NCBI GenBank assembly: GCA_030613785.1
Contig: JAUWLF010000026.1
Span: 1 to 43,198 of the forward strand
Direction: 5' to 3'
Length of the DNA: 43,198 nucleotides
From: Chloroflexota bacterium
GTDB lineage: Bacteria > Chloroflexota > Anaerolineae > UBA7937 > B3-Chlor
This document shows, piece after piece, positions 1-7,231 of this stretch (position 1 is the stretch's first letter; every line of letters begins with the position of its first letter). The position numbers were made by a program, and so were the translations under genes. Under the pieces are notes generated by a model. That model was not told the DNA's origin. It ran no database searches and worked only from the letters and a program-made list of their open reading frames with translations.

Positions 1-915
1 GTCTACCTGGAGGATCACCGTACGCCCAACCATCATCTCCGCCAGGCTGGCCTCGGTCGCCTCCTCGGGCAGAACGGTTCCCACAAGACTACCATTGTGT
101 AGAACTGAAATCCGGTCGGCGATGGCCAATGCTTCTTTCAGCTTGTGACTGATAAAGATTATCGACGTCCCTTGCTCCTGTAAGTTTCGGATAGTGACGA
201 AGAATTCCTCGGTCTCTTGTGGGGTCAGTACGGCCGTTGGCTCATCTAGGATCAAGATGTCCGCATGCCGGTACAAAGCCTTGACGATCTCGCCTCTCTG
301 CTGGACGCCGACGGAAAGATCTTGGATCTTGTCATCCGGGTTTACCACCAGATTGTATAGTTCGGATAATTCGCGAACACGGGTAGCTACCCCTCGCTGG
401 TTCAAACGCCTCACTAATGGCAATAGCACCAGTGCCCCGCCGGCGACCACCAGGGCAAGAATCAAAGCGATCCAATACAGCTTCAACTGGAATAAAACCA
501 GTAGAAGTATTAGGAATAGAATGAACAGAATGACCCGAAGAATGGTTCGCCAGGGACGAGGGACTTCGATGCGGATGCCCCTTGTCTCTCCAAGACCCAG
601 CATGATGTTCTCAGTCACCGTCATTACTGGAATGAGCATGAAGTGCTGGTGAACCATGCCTATTCCCAACTCTATCGCATCGCTGGGAGACCGCACAACG
701 ACAGCCTGACCGTCAACCCAGATCTGGCCCTCATCGGGCTGGTACAGGCCCGTCAGGATCTTCATCAACGTAGTCTTGCCGGCCCCATTCTCGCCAAGCA
801 AGGCATGGATCTCTCCCCGTTGCACGCTGAAGTCGATGTCGTCGTTGGCTAGCACACCAGGGAACCGTTTGGTGATGCCCTCCATGCGAACTGCAAAGGG
901 GCTTGCCTCTATCAC
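1..915 (-). CDS. BMP/nucleoside-type ABC importer ATPase, partial, with membrane-helix insert
   Basis: Reverse-strand reading frame that runs off the left window edge, so only about 305 N-terminal residues are seen. It resembles the tandem-ATPase proteins (YufO/NupO/RbsA-like) that power uptake of nucleosides or sugars with BMP-type binding proteins. Visible motifs: Walker A GENGAGKTT at residues 41-49, Q-loop in VHQHF (Gln about 90), signature LSVGVQQR from about 200, Walker B LILDE (Asp 224, Glu 225), and H-loop in FISHK (His about 257). Start chosen as GTG at 915, preceded by CAGGAGA; the next ATG (885) lacks a ribosome site. Odd: between Q-loop and signature there are about 111 residues instead of the usual roughly 60, and the extra stretch (residues about 124-168, bases 412-546) reads as two hydrophobic helices. 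It follows the BMP lipoprotein gene in the same direction. Confidence 0.88.
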   Translation of the reverse strand, partial: MIEASPFAVRMEGITKRFPGVLANDDIDFSVQRGEIHALLGENGAGKTTLMKILTGLYQPDEGQIWVDGQAVVVRSPSDAIELGIGMVHQHFMLIPVMTVTENIMLGLGETRGIRIEVPRPWRTILRVILFILFLILLLVLFQLKLYWIALILALVVAGGALVLLPLVRRLNQRGVATRVRELSELYNLVVNPDDKIQDLSVGVQQRGEIVKALYRHADILILDEPTAVLTPQETEEFFVTIRNLQEQGTSIIFISHKLKEALAIADRISVLHNGSLVGTVLPEEATEASLAEMMVGRTVILQVD

Positions 916-940
916 AGGTGTGTTCTCCTGCAAATATGCA

Positions 941-971
941 GGTAGCCCTGAGACGGACTCCCAGGGCTACC
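941..971 (-). promoter_or_regulatory. Stem-loop between binding-protein gene and ATPase gene
   Basis: Perfect 10-bp inverted repeat GGTAGCCCTG / CAGGGCTACC (941-950 and 962-971) with an 11-nt loop, lying between the stop of the BMP lipoprotein gene (989) and the GTG start of the ATPase gene (915). No T-run follows, so it looks more like a partial terminator or mRNA-stabilising hairpin that would give more binding protein than ATPase. The role is inferred from position. Confidence 0.6.
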
Positions 972-988
972 TCATTCGTGGCCAGAGG

Positions 989-2116
989 TCAGAATAGCTC
1001 CGGCATTTCAGCGGCTACGCCTTCGACGTACCAGTTGAAGCCGAGTAGATCCATATCGGTCATGCACTCACCCTCGGCAACCCGGATTTCGCCGTCGTTG
1101 TCAGATATAGGGCCACAGAAAACGTCCTGGCCACCCTCGATCGCGGCCTTGGCTGCGTCAAAGGCCGCCTGAGCGCCCTCTGCGGCTGCCGGGCCAAGCT
1201 CTGTCACAATGACGATGCCGTCAGCCATCGCATCATAGGTGGCCTCTGGCGCCCACGTGCCGTCACGGACTGCCTCGACGACCTCCACATACGTGGGGCC
1301 CCAGTTCCAGCAAGGCGTGGTCAAGCACATCTCAGGGGCCGCATCGCAGCTCTCGCAACTGTCGTATCCCACGGACCACACATCCCGCTCCGTGGCGGTC
1401 ACCACAGGAAAAGTCGTGTCAGTGCCGGTGAAGATCACATCCACCCCGGCGTCCACCATGGAGTTCACGGCCGCCGTCTCAGCGGGCGGGTCGAACCAGT
1501 TACCGATCCAGACGACGTACATCTCCACGTCCGGGTTCACCGATCGCGCTCCCAAAGTGACGGCATTGATCAGCCGTATCACCTCAGGAATCGTGATGGG
1601 GGCCACATAACCGATCTTGTTACTCTGAGTGGTCAACCCAGCCACGATTCCCGCCAGGTACTTGCCCTGGTACATGCGGCCGAAGTAGGAGCCCATATTG
1701 TCAGCAGTCAGGAACCCTGAGCAGTTCTCGAAGATCACGTCGGGATAGTCAGGAGCCACCGCAGCCGTGGCGTCACGGAAGCTGAAGCTGGTGGTGAAGA
1801 TCACATCATAGCCCTGTTCCGCCAGGTCTCGGATCCTCGCCTCAGCATCCACATCGCTGACGCTCTCCAGATACGTAGTCTCCACGTTCTCGACGTTCTC
1901 CTCCAAGTACAGCCGCCCCTGATCGTGGGCGTAGGTCCATCCATGGTCACCGATGGGACCCACGTACACGAACGCCGCCTTGATGGGCTCTTCCGGGGCC
2001 GGCGGTGGCGTCGTAGGTTCAGGGGTTGGCTCCGCTGGCGCTGGCGTCCCGCATGCCGCCAACAGCAGTGCCAGCCCCATCACGGCCACAATGAGTATCG
2101 AAATCCTTCTAGACAT
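989..2116 (-). CDS. BMP/PnrA-family substrate-binding lipoprotein
   Basis: A 375-residue periplasmic-type binding protein of the BMP (basic membrane protein/PnrA, Med) family, which captures nucleosides or related small molecules for an ABC importer. The N-terminus is a lipoprotein signal (MSRRISILIVAVMGLALLL, then the lipobox LAAC with the modified Cys at about 22) followed by a Pro/Thr/Glu-rich linker. The family fold starts at KAAFVYVGPIGDHGWTYAHD (typical 'gDhGw.yah..G' start) and includes GMNP-like internal sites such as DVIFTGTDT. The ATG at 2116 is preceded by GGGAGGAAAGG, a strong ribosome site. It is the first gene of an operon with the ATPase gene downstream; permease genes would lie beyond the window. 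The ligand cannot be told from sequence. Confidence 0.9.
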   Translation of the reverse strand: MSRRISILIVAVMGLALLLAACGTPAPAEPTPEPTTPPPAPEEPIKAAFVYVGPIGDHGWTYAHDQGRLYLEENVENVETTYLESVSDVDAEARIRDLAEQGYDVIFTTSFSFRDATAAVAPDYPDVIFENCSGFLTADNMGSYFGRMYQGKYLAGIVAGLTTQSNKIGYVAPITIPEVIRLINAVTLGARSVNPDVEMYVVWIGNWFDPPAETAAVNSMVDAGVDVIFTGTDTTFPVVTATERDVWSVGYDSCESCDAAPEMCLTTPCWNWGPTYVEVVEAVRDGTWAPEATYDAMADGIVIVTELGPAAAEGAQAAFDAAKAAIEGGQDVFCGPISDNDGEIRVAEGECMTDMDLLGFNWYVEGVAAEMPELF

Positions 2117-2195
2117 TCCTTTCCTCCCTTTTCTTGTGCACCCTATTCATTGGTTGACAGTCCTGCACGAATGCTGCTTCTCTTCTCTAGGTATC

Positions 2196-2205
2196 CACCT
2201 CCTTT
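2196..2205 (-). promoter_or_regulatory. Extended Shine-Dalgarno sequence far upstream of the lipoprotein gene
   Basis: On the minus strand the leader holds AAAGGAGGTG, a 10-nt complement of the 16S rRNA 3' end, about 80 nt before the lipoprotein ATG and separate from that gene's own ribosome site. The overlapping GTG would open only a GTG-GAT-ACC-TAG mini-ORF. The same 10-mer recurs in the leader of the second uptake operon (27454-27463). Confidence 0.45.
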
Positions 2206-2282
2206 CCTAGGGAACGAGATCCCCAGGCGTGTCTCTCCCAAGCGCCGATGTACTACATGTGGTGCGAGAGCCAATAGATACA

Positions 2283-2294
2283 ACAACATGTTGT
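2283..2294. promoter_or_regulatory. 12-bp palindrome upstream of the BMP operon
   Basis: ACAACATGTTGT is a perfect 12-bp palindrome in the upstream region of the minus-strand lipoprotein gene, about 170 nt before its start. On the minus strand a weak TTAGAC-16-TACAAC pair would place it across the -10 element. This could be a repressor operator, but no regulator gene is present in the window. Confidence 0.3.
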
Positions 2295-2913
2295 AGTCAG
2301 GCAGTTCGCAAGTCTAACACAGAACGCCCACCACCGCAAGAGCGCGAGGGCCTTCGAACCTTAAAACTTGACGCTTCCAGCGCAATTCAACTCTGCAGAA
2401 GGCAAGTGAGGTAGCAGCAGTGACACTTCACGCCCAACGCTCGCGCAAGCCCGGCGGAGCGGGAGGGATGTTGTGCGATGGGAGGCGGGAGTGAAGGAGA
2501 TCGGATACCGAGCCGGGGCCCGGGGAGTGGAAGGCCTTCCTCCCAATCGAACCACACGTATTCGTCGGCCGGCCGGGGTTCGGAGTGGCGGATGTGCGGG
2601 AAGCTCAGTTGAGGGTACGTACCCTATCTCCTCGATTGGAACTGGACGTCGTGGACCGGTAGTTCGTGGAACCGCAAGTCTGGTTGCTGGATGGTGCGTA
2701 TGATGGCCAGGCGAAACTGGCGGCGGAGACTGAGACTGTTGAGAGGATTCGGGGTCTGGACCACCAGGATGCCGAGGTTTCCGTCGAACCCGAGCGCGAA
2801 GGTGTCGGCGATGTACGTTCGGAAGTTGGACTCAGCCATTTCGCGCGATAGCGCGTTTTTTTGCTTCTCTTCATACTTCTCTTATGTCTTGCTTTCTTTG
2901 TAATGCTTCGCTA

Positions 2914-2975
2914 TGTCCTGGACACCACCCCCTGTGTCCTGGACACCACCCCCCTATGTCCTGGACACCACCCCC
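2914..2975. repeat. Three tandem copies of a palindromic 19-mer
   Basis: TGTCCTGGACACCACCCCC occurs three times (2914-2932, 2935-2953, 2957-2975) at 21- and 22-bp spacing. Each copy starts with the 11-bp palindrome TGTCC-T-GGACA. The spacing of about two helical turns puts the copies on the same face of DNA. They could be a protein-binding array or repeated insertion-sequence end sequences. Confidence 0.8.
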
Positions 2976-2984
2976 CTGTGGAGA

Positions 2985-2993
2985 TGTGGATAA
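2985..2993 (-). promoter_or_regulatory. Single perfect DnaA-box consensus
   Basis: TGTGGATAA (minus strand TTATCCACA) matches the DnaA-box consensus exactly, 10 bp after the tandem palindromes. Only one box is seen, without an AT-rich unwinding region or dnaA/dnaN nearby, so this is not evidence for an origin; a 9-mer match by chance is quite possible. Confidence 0.3.
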
Positions 2994-3177
2994 CTCTCGG
3001 TAGGTCTCCTGGTCGATGCCGCCGCGGAGTAGAAGGCCAAAGTACATCTGTTGGAGCCGTAGACTTGACGGGAGCTCGGAAAAACCTTCCACTCCTCAGC
3101 CTTGGGAGCGCCGATCATGGAGGGCGTGCTACGGCCCCCGCTAACGTTGCGCCGCGTGCTATACGGTGGGGAGACTG

Positions 3178-4683
3178 TCACTCCGCCGTGAGGCCGTTGA
3201 TCTCGTCCTCCCAGCATTCGCACGCGGTGCGGACCTCGTTGTCTCTGGTCATGGTCCCCTCGTAGGCCGCCCCGGTGGCGTGGGGTCTCCAGCCCGAGAG
3301 GATCATGGGCAAAGCGCCGTCGGCGGGGATCCACTCTCCATTGTACTTGCGTGCCAGGTGCAGGTGGGTGGCGGTGGAATACCCACCCTCGCAGGAAGCG
3401 TGTGCCAGGCGTTGCCCCTGCTCGAGAACAGTGCCCACAGGCAGTGGTCCCTCGGGCGTGACATGCATGTACAACAGGTTCCAGCCGGTTTCCTCGTGGC
3501 CATCCCCGTCCAGGTCCTGCACGACCACGCCGGTCCCCCGGCGCACCACGACCCCCGAGGCAGCAGCCGCCACCCATTCCTGCGATGACTGGCACCCCAA
3601 CGGCCCTGACGGGGCAAAGTCGAGAGCCGCCCAGGCGCTGCCGCTGTTCCATCCCCCGTGGGGACCGGACGTGAGATACCAGGTGTACCCACTCTCCCAG
3701 GGCAGGCGTAGCGCGAGCAGATCCAGGTCCGGCGGGACCACAGGGTCCAGAGAGCGGGCAAAGGGATCGCCGAAAAGTCCTTGGTAGGTGGCGACGAAGG
3801 AGTCAGGCCCGTCGCCGCACACGGTGTGCCATTGGTCCCAGGTGGCGTCATGGGCCAGGAAGTATTGCAGTGCCCCGGTGGCGGCGTTGAGACCAGGCGC
3901 GTATTGGGCCTGCCTCCCGTCAGCCAGGCTAATCACGGTCCTGCCGCGGCCCTTCCAGTCGTAGTAGCCCCAGTTGAGCTGATCGGCGGCCCAGGCGAGC
4001 TCGTACAGCAGGGTGGTCTCCGCCTGGTCGGTCTGCCCCAGCGCGTATTGCAGCGCCAGCCCGACGGGATCGGGATTGTCGACCCAGCCGCTCTTGAACT
4101 CGATCATGGCCAGCAACACCCGGGGCCCGATGCTGTAGCGCCGGGCGATCAAGTCGACAACCTCCGGGCCGCTGAGCACCTCCCCATCCACCAGTTCCTC
4201 ATACGTGTGGAGGTAGCTGGGTCGCGTGGCGCAGAAGGCCTCCACATCGAAATCGAGGTAGGCGGGGCCGTAGACGAACTCACTGTCGGGGAGGAGGAGC
4301 TCGTCCGGACCGTACTCCAGTCCAGGTGATGGAATGACCAGGCGCTGGCCGACTTGAAGGCTGTGGGGGTCGACGAGGTCGTTGGCCGAGATGATCTCGT
4401 CGGCAGTGCAGCCCAGGCTGGCCGCGATGTAATCCAGGCTTCCGCCGCCCTCGACAATGTGCACATAGGGAGCCGGAGTGGGAGTGGGCCAAGACCTGGA
4501 CTCCGACACCGACGTTGCTGGCGCAGAAGCTGTAGCTAAGGCTGGAGGCGTCGCCCGTGCTCGGGTGCAGCCCACCATCGTGCTGACGATGAGCATCACC
4601 GCTGCCAATAGTCCCAAGAGCCTCCGCCTGGCGAAACGACGACGTGGGACGTGTGTCATCGGCTGGTTGGGTTTTCGCAACAT
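3178..4683 (-). CDS. LysM domain plus M23-like peptidase, probable exported lipoprotein
   Basis: A 501-residue cell-envelope protein, probably binding and cleaving peptidoglycan. It has a basic N-terminus, a hydrophobic stretch (RLLGLLAAVMLIVSTMVG) ending in Cys 39 as a near-lipobox, a Pro/Ser/Thr linker, then one LysM domain at about residues 73-118 (YVHIVEGGGSLDYIAASLG ... VGQRLVIPS). The C-terminal third looks like a LytM/M23 fold: a GTVLEQGQRLAH turn and the terminal metal-motif region THLHLARKYNGEW. The first metal ligands are not obvious, so catalytic competence is uncertain. An ATG at 4710 lies inside the -10 box, so the start is placed at 4683, preceded by GACGAGG. It is transcribed divergently from the downstream nuclease-like gene. 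Confidence 0.8.
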   Translation of the reverse strand: MLRKPNQPMTHVPRRRFARRRLLGLLAAVMLIVSTMVGCTRARATPPALATASAPATSVSESRSWPTPTPAPYVHIVEGGGSLDYIAASLGCTADEIISANDLVDPHSLQVGQRLVIPSPGLEYGPDELLLPDSEFVYGPAYLDFDVEAFCATRPSYLHTYEELVDGEVLSGPEVVDLIARRYSIGPRVLLAMIEFKSGWVDNPDPVGLALQYALGQTDQAETTLLYELAWAADQLNWGYYDWKGRGRTVISLADGRQAQYAPGLNAATGALQYFLAHDATWDQWHTVCGDGPDSFVATYQGLFGDPFARSLDPVVPPDLDLLALRLPWESGYTWYLTSGPHGGWNSGSAWAALDFAPSGPLGCQSSQEWVAAAASGVVVRRGTGVVVQDLDGDGHEETGWNLLYMHVTPEGPLPVGTVLEQGQRLAHASCEGGYSTATHLHLARKYNGEWIPADGALPMILSGWRPHATGAAYEGTMTRDNEVRTACECWEDEINGLTAE

Positions 4684-4708
4684 CGACCGACCTCGTCCGT
4701 TCCACACC

Positions 4709-4736
4709 ATTATAGCCTACGCGATGATTTGCGCAA
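4709..4736 (-). promoter_or_regulatory. Promoter of the LysM/M23 gene
   Basis: On the minus strand TTGCGC (4736-4731), a 16-bp spacer and TATAAT (4714-4709). Transcription would start near 4702, which excludes the ATG at 4710 and supports the start at 4683. Confidence 0.65.
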
Positions 4737-4789
4737 GCCGAGGGGGCTGGGTGTGGGGTGAGGGTCCTATCTATGCCGTTGCCTTCTCA

Positions 4790-4818
4790 TTGCGAGTGTG
4801 ATGGCGCTGTGATAGAAT
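4790..4818 (+). promoter_or_regulatory. Promoter of the EEP-family gene
   Basis: TTGCGA (4790-4795), 17-bp spacer, TAGAAT (4813-4818), about 100 nt before the ATG at 4922. Confidence 0.6.
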
Positions 4819-4921
4819 GCTCGACATCGGGTAGGTAGAGCCTGGAGCGAGTGAGTCCTCGCGGCAGGGACGGGCTTCGCTCTGAGGATTGCGTCGAGGC
4901 GACGGTTCCGAAAGACGAGAG

Positions 4922-5932
4922 ATGCGACATAGATTTCAGGGTGTGATCATCACGTCATCCATAATCTACACTGGCGCCCTGCTGTTGTTGGTGCTCTTGC
5001 AGAGAACGTGGCTGGAGGGCGTATGGTGGGTGAGATTGGCTGCTTACGCACTCCCCCATCTGTTCCTGCCTCTGCTCCTCTTCTTGCCCCTGGTCGTGCT
5101 ATCGAAGTCGAGGTTGGCCAAGGTTGTGATTCTTGTGCCTTGCCTGTTGTTCCTGTTGCTGTACGGTAATCTGTTCCTTCCCCAGTTGGCCGGTGCTGAG
5201 CATGAGGAGGAGATCGTCCTGAGGGTGATGAGTTACAACGTGACTCAGGGCAGACCTGGCGTGGATCAGATTCTGTCGATCATCGAGAGTGAGAACCCGG
5301 ATGTGATCGCTTTGCAAGAGGTGTCAGCCGAGGTGGGCGAAGCCCTCTCTGGCTTGGATGAGATGTATCCATACATGGCTTTGCGCCCAAAGGGTGGCTA
5401 CTCCGGGACTGGCGTGCTGAGCCGCTTTCCCATCCTCGACGATGAGGCCTTTCCCTTGATGGAGGGGGCGCACCTGTATCAGCATGTGGTCTTGGACGTG
5501 GAGGGTAAGAGCGTTCACCTGTTGAACGTCCACCTCCAGCTACCGGTGATCCGGCTGGACGGTTCGGAGGGGTCTCTGTCCCTTAACCCCAGGCGCTACA
5601 GTACCAGGGGACAAGATCTAGAGTTGGACCGTCTCCTCGAGGAGTTGGATGGTCTGGAGGGGCTACTTATCGTCGCAGGCGACTTCAACATGACCGACCA
5701 GTCCTCAGGTTACAGGAGGTTGACTGGGCGGCTGGGAGATGCCTTCCGTGACGTGGGCTGGGGTTTTGGGTATACGTTTCCCGATGGAGAAATGAGATCT
5801 ATTCCGATCCCCTTTCCGTTCCTGCGCATTGACTACATCTTCCATTCCTCGGACATTGGAGCGCAGAGGGCCTACGTGGGCGACAGAGGTGGCCCGGACC
5901 ACCGGTTTCTCGTCGCAGAACTCGCGCTCTGA
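4922..5932 (+). CDS. Membrane-anchored endonuclease/exonuclease/phosphatase family protein
   Basis: 336 residues. The N-terminal 90 or so residues form three hydrophobic segments (ITSSIIYTGALLLLVLL, LAAYALPHLFLPLLLFLPL, VVILVPCLLFLLLYGNLFL), followed by an EEP (DNase I/sphingomyelinase-like) domain: VMSYNV, ALQEV (metal Glu), GTGVLSRFPI, HLLNVHLQLP, AGDFNM, RIDYIFHS and the terminal GGPDHRFLVAEL His. All main catalytic positions of the superfamily are present, so this is a probably active metal-dependent phosphodiesterase held at the outer face of the membrane. The substrate (DNA, phospholipid or other phosphoester) is not predictable. The ATG at 4922 is preferred over an upstream TTG at 4889 because the latter's GAGGA lies only two bases from it. 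Confidence 0.85.
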   Translation: MRHRFQGVIITSSIIYTGALLLLVLLQRTWLEGVWWVRLAAYALPHLFLPLLLFLPLVVLSKSRLAKVVILVPCLLFLLLYGNLFLPQLAGAEHEEEIVLRVMSYNVTQGRPGVDQILSIIESENPDVIALQEVSAEVGEALSGLDEMYPYMALRPKGGYSGTGVLSRFPILDDEAFPLMEGAHLYQHVVLDVEGKSVHLLNVHLQLPVIRLDGSEGSLSLNPRRYSTRGQDLELDRLLEELDGLEGLLIVAGDFNMTDQSSGYRRLTGRLGDAFRDVGWGFGYTFPDGEMRSIPIPFPFLRIDYIFHSSDIGAQRAYVGDRGGPDHRFLVAELAL

Positions 5933-6269
5933 GCAAGGGCGCGCAGCCGGAAGTATCCTCTGGGAACAACTGACGACCTCAGGCTGTGTTCACCCCCACC
6001 CCAGCCCTCCCCCTTGGACAGACTGTCGGTTTCCTCTGGGGAGACCACGTTTCTAGGCTCCCCTCCCTTGATGGGAGGGTGATCCGAGGGATGTCACTGC
6101 GGCGAGCGGGCAAGCCGGGGCAGTGCGGAGAGGGGGAACCGGCTTCAGCCGGTTCTGCAGCGGCAGCTGAGTGAACAAGATGGGAACCCTGAGTCTGTGT
6201 TCTGCGTCTCTAGAGAAAGGGCTTCAGTGAGTGGCGGCACGTTCATGCTGGCCCGGTACTAAAGGGCCA
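5933..6269. other. Intergenic region with two perfect hairpins
   Basis: No gene seen. It holds CCCTCCC-TTGAT-GGGAGGG (6061-6079) and the 9-bp-stem palindrome GAACCGGCT-TC-AGCCGGTTC (6136-6155), in a C-rich stretch. The latter resembles short dispersed intergenic palindromes (REP-like) known from many bacteria. A third weak hairpin GGCCC/GGGCC (6250-6268) abuts the next promoter. Any of these could end transcription of the EEP gene, but none is followed by a T-run. Confidence 0.5.
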
Positions 6270-6298
6270 TTGTCAGAGGGCGAGGGAGCAGCTATAAT
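6270..6298 (+). promoter_or_regulatory. Promoter of the ABC exporter operon
   Basis: TTGTCA (6270-6275), 17-bp spacer and a consensus TATAAT (6293-6298). The start codon at 6314 leaves a leader of only about 9 nt, with GGAG as ribosome site. Confidence 0.75.
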
Positions 6299-6313
6299 AC
6301 AAATGGAGCAGCA

Positions 6314-7231
6314 ATGAGCCTGATTCGCACCGAGAAACTCACCAAGAAGTTCGGTGAGTTCATCGCCGTCAACGAAGTCACCTTCACCGTGGAGGCGGGG
6401 GAGATACTGGCCTTGCTGGGCCCGAATGGCGCGGGCAAGACCACAACGGTGCGCATGCTCGGAGCGATTCTCAAGCCAACCTCAGGAAAGGCCACGATCG
6501 CTGGCTACGATGTGGTCGAGGACGCCAAGACGGTGCGTCACGCCATCGGGCTCCTCACCGAGTTCCCAGGGCTCTATCACCGCATGCGGGCCCTCGACTA
6601 TCTGCATTTCTTCGGTGAGCTGCAGGGTATGTCCCGGCACGAGCGCGAAGATCGGATTGAGAAGTTGATGGTCCGCTTTGGCATGTGGGAGGCCCGCAAA
6701 CAGCGCCTGGGAGAGTACTCCAAGGGGATGCGGCAGAAGATCGCGCTCATCAGAGCCATGATCCACGATCCTCAGATACTCTTCCTGGACGAGCCGACCT
6801 CGGCCATGGATCCCCACAGCGCCAAGATGGTACGCGACGCCATCGCGGAGCTGCGCACCTCTCATCGATCCATCATCCTTTGCACTCACAACCTGGTCGA
6901 GGCGGAGTCCCTGGCAGATCGCATCGCCATCATCAAGCAGGGCCGCATCATCGCCTTGGGGACCCCCGCTGAGCTGAAAAAGCAGCTGTTGGGCAACCCG
7001 TTGCTCGAGGTGCAGCTCGGTCAGCCTCTTGACGGTCTCTTGCCCACCATCGAAAGCCTGGTCACCATCGACGAGAAAGGTGATACCTGGTTCCGCTATC
7101 GCACCAGCTCGCCTCAAGACATCAACCCTCTGCTGGTCCATAGGCTGACGGAGGAGGGCGCGGGGATCATCACCCTGAGCGAGGTGCTGCGCAGCCTGGA
7201 AGAGGTGTACCTGCACATCGTAGAGGAGTGA
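6314..7231 (+). CDS. ABC transporter ATP-binding protein (ABC-2/NatA type)
   Basis: 305-residue cytoplasmic ATPase of an ABC-2-type exporter. Walker A GPNGAGKTT (about 36-44), Q-loop region GLLTEFPGLYHRM, signature YSKGMRQKIAL, Walker B ILFLDEPTSAMDP, H-loop in CTHNLVEAE. The C-terminal 80 residues (from about 225) are the accessory region typical of NatA/DrrA/CcmA-like ATPases. It overlaps the permease gene by 4 nt (GTGA), so the two are translationally coupled and almost certainly form one transporter. The transported substrate (drug, Na+, lipid or peptide) cannot be named from sequence. Confidence 0.93.
   Translation: MSLIRTEKLTKKFGEFIAVNEVTFTVEAGEILALLGPNGAGKTTTVRMLGAILKPTSGKATIAGYDVVEDAKTVRHAIGLLTEFPGLYHRMRALDYLHFFGELQGMSRHEREDRIEKLMVRFGMWEARKQRLGEYSKGMRQKIALIRAMIHDPQILFLDEPTSAMDPHSAKMVRDAIAELRTSHRSIILCTHNLVEAESLADRIAIIKQGRIIALGTPAELKKQLLGNPLLEVQLGQPLDGLLPTIESLVTIDEKGDTWFRYRTSSPQDINPLLVHRLTEEGAGIITLSEVLRSLEEVYLHIVEE

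Larger units (their letters stand above)
2296..3177. other. Non-coding or decayed interval with repeats
   Basis: About 0.9 kb without a convincing gene. Two short minus-strand reading frames look protein-like but are unrecognised: about 2624-2839 (begins MAESNFRTYIADTF) and about 2871-3092 (contains LLLRGGIDQETYRELSTSPQ). The second runs straight into the TGTCCTGGACA repeats. Such short frames next to repeated palindromic ends can be remnants of an insertion sequence, but no transposase catalytic motif is visible. Neither frame has a good ribosome site. Confidence 0.35.

Noticed and set aside
2985-2993. DnaA box as evidence for a replication origin
   Set aside because: Only one box, no AT-rich region, no dnaA/dnaN/repA-type gene; about one match to a fixed 9-mer in every three such windows is expected by chance.
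2954-3652. Long minus-strand frame overlapping the LysM/M23 gene
   Set aside because: Gly/Arg-rich composition typical of a shadow frame in GC-rich DNA; the overlapping frame has recognisable LysM and M23-like motifs.
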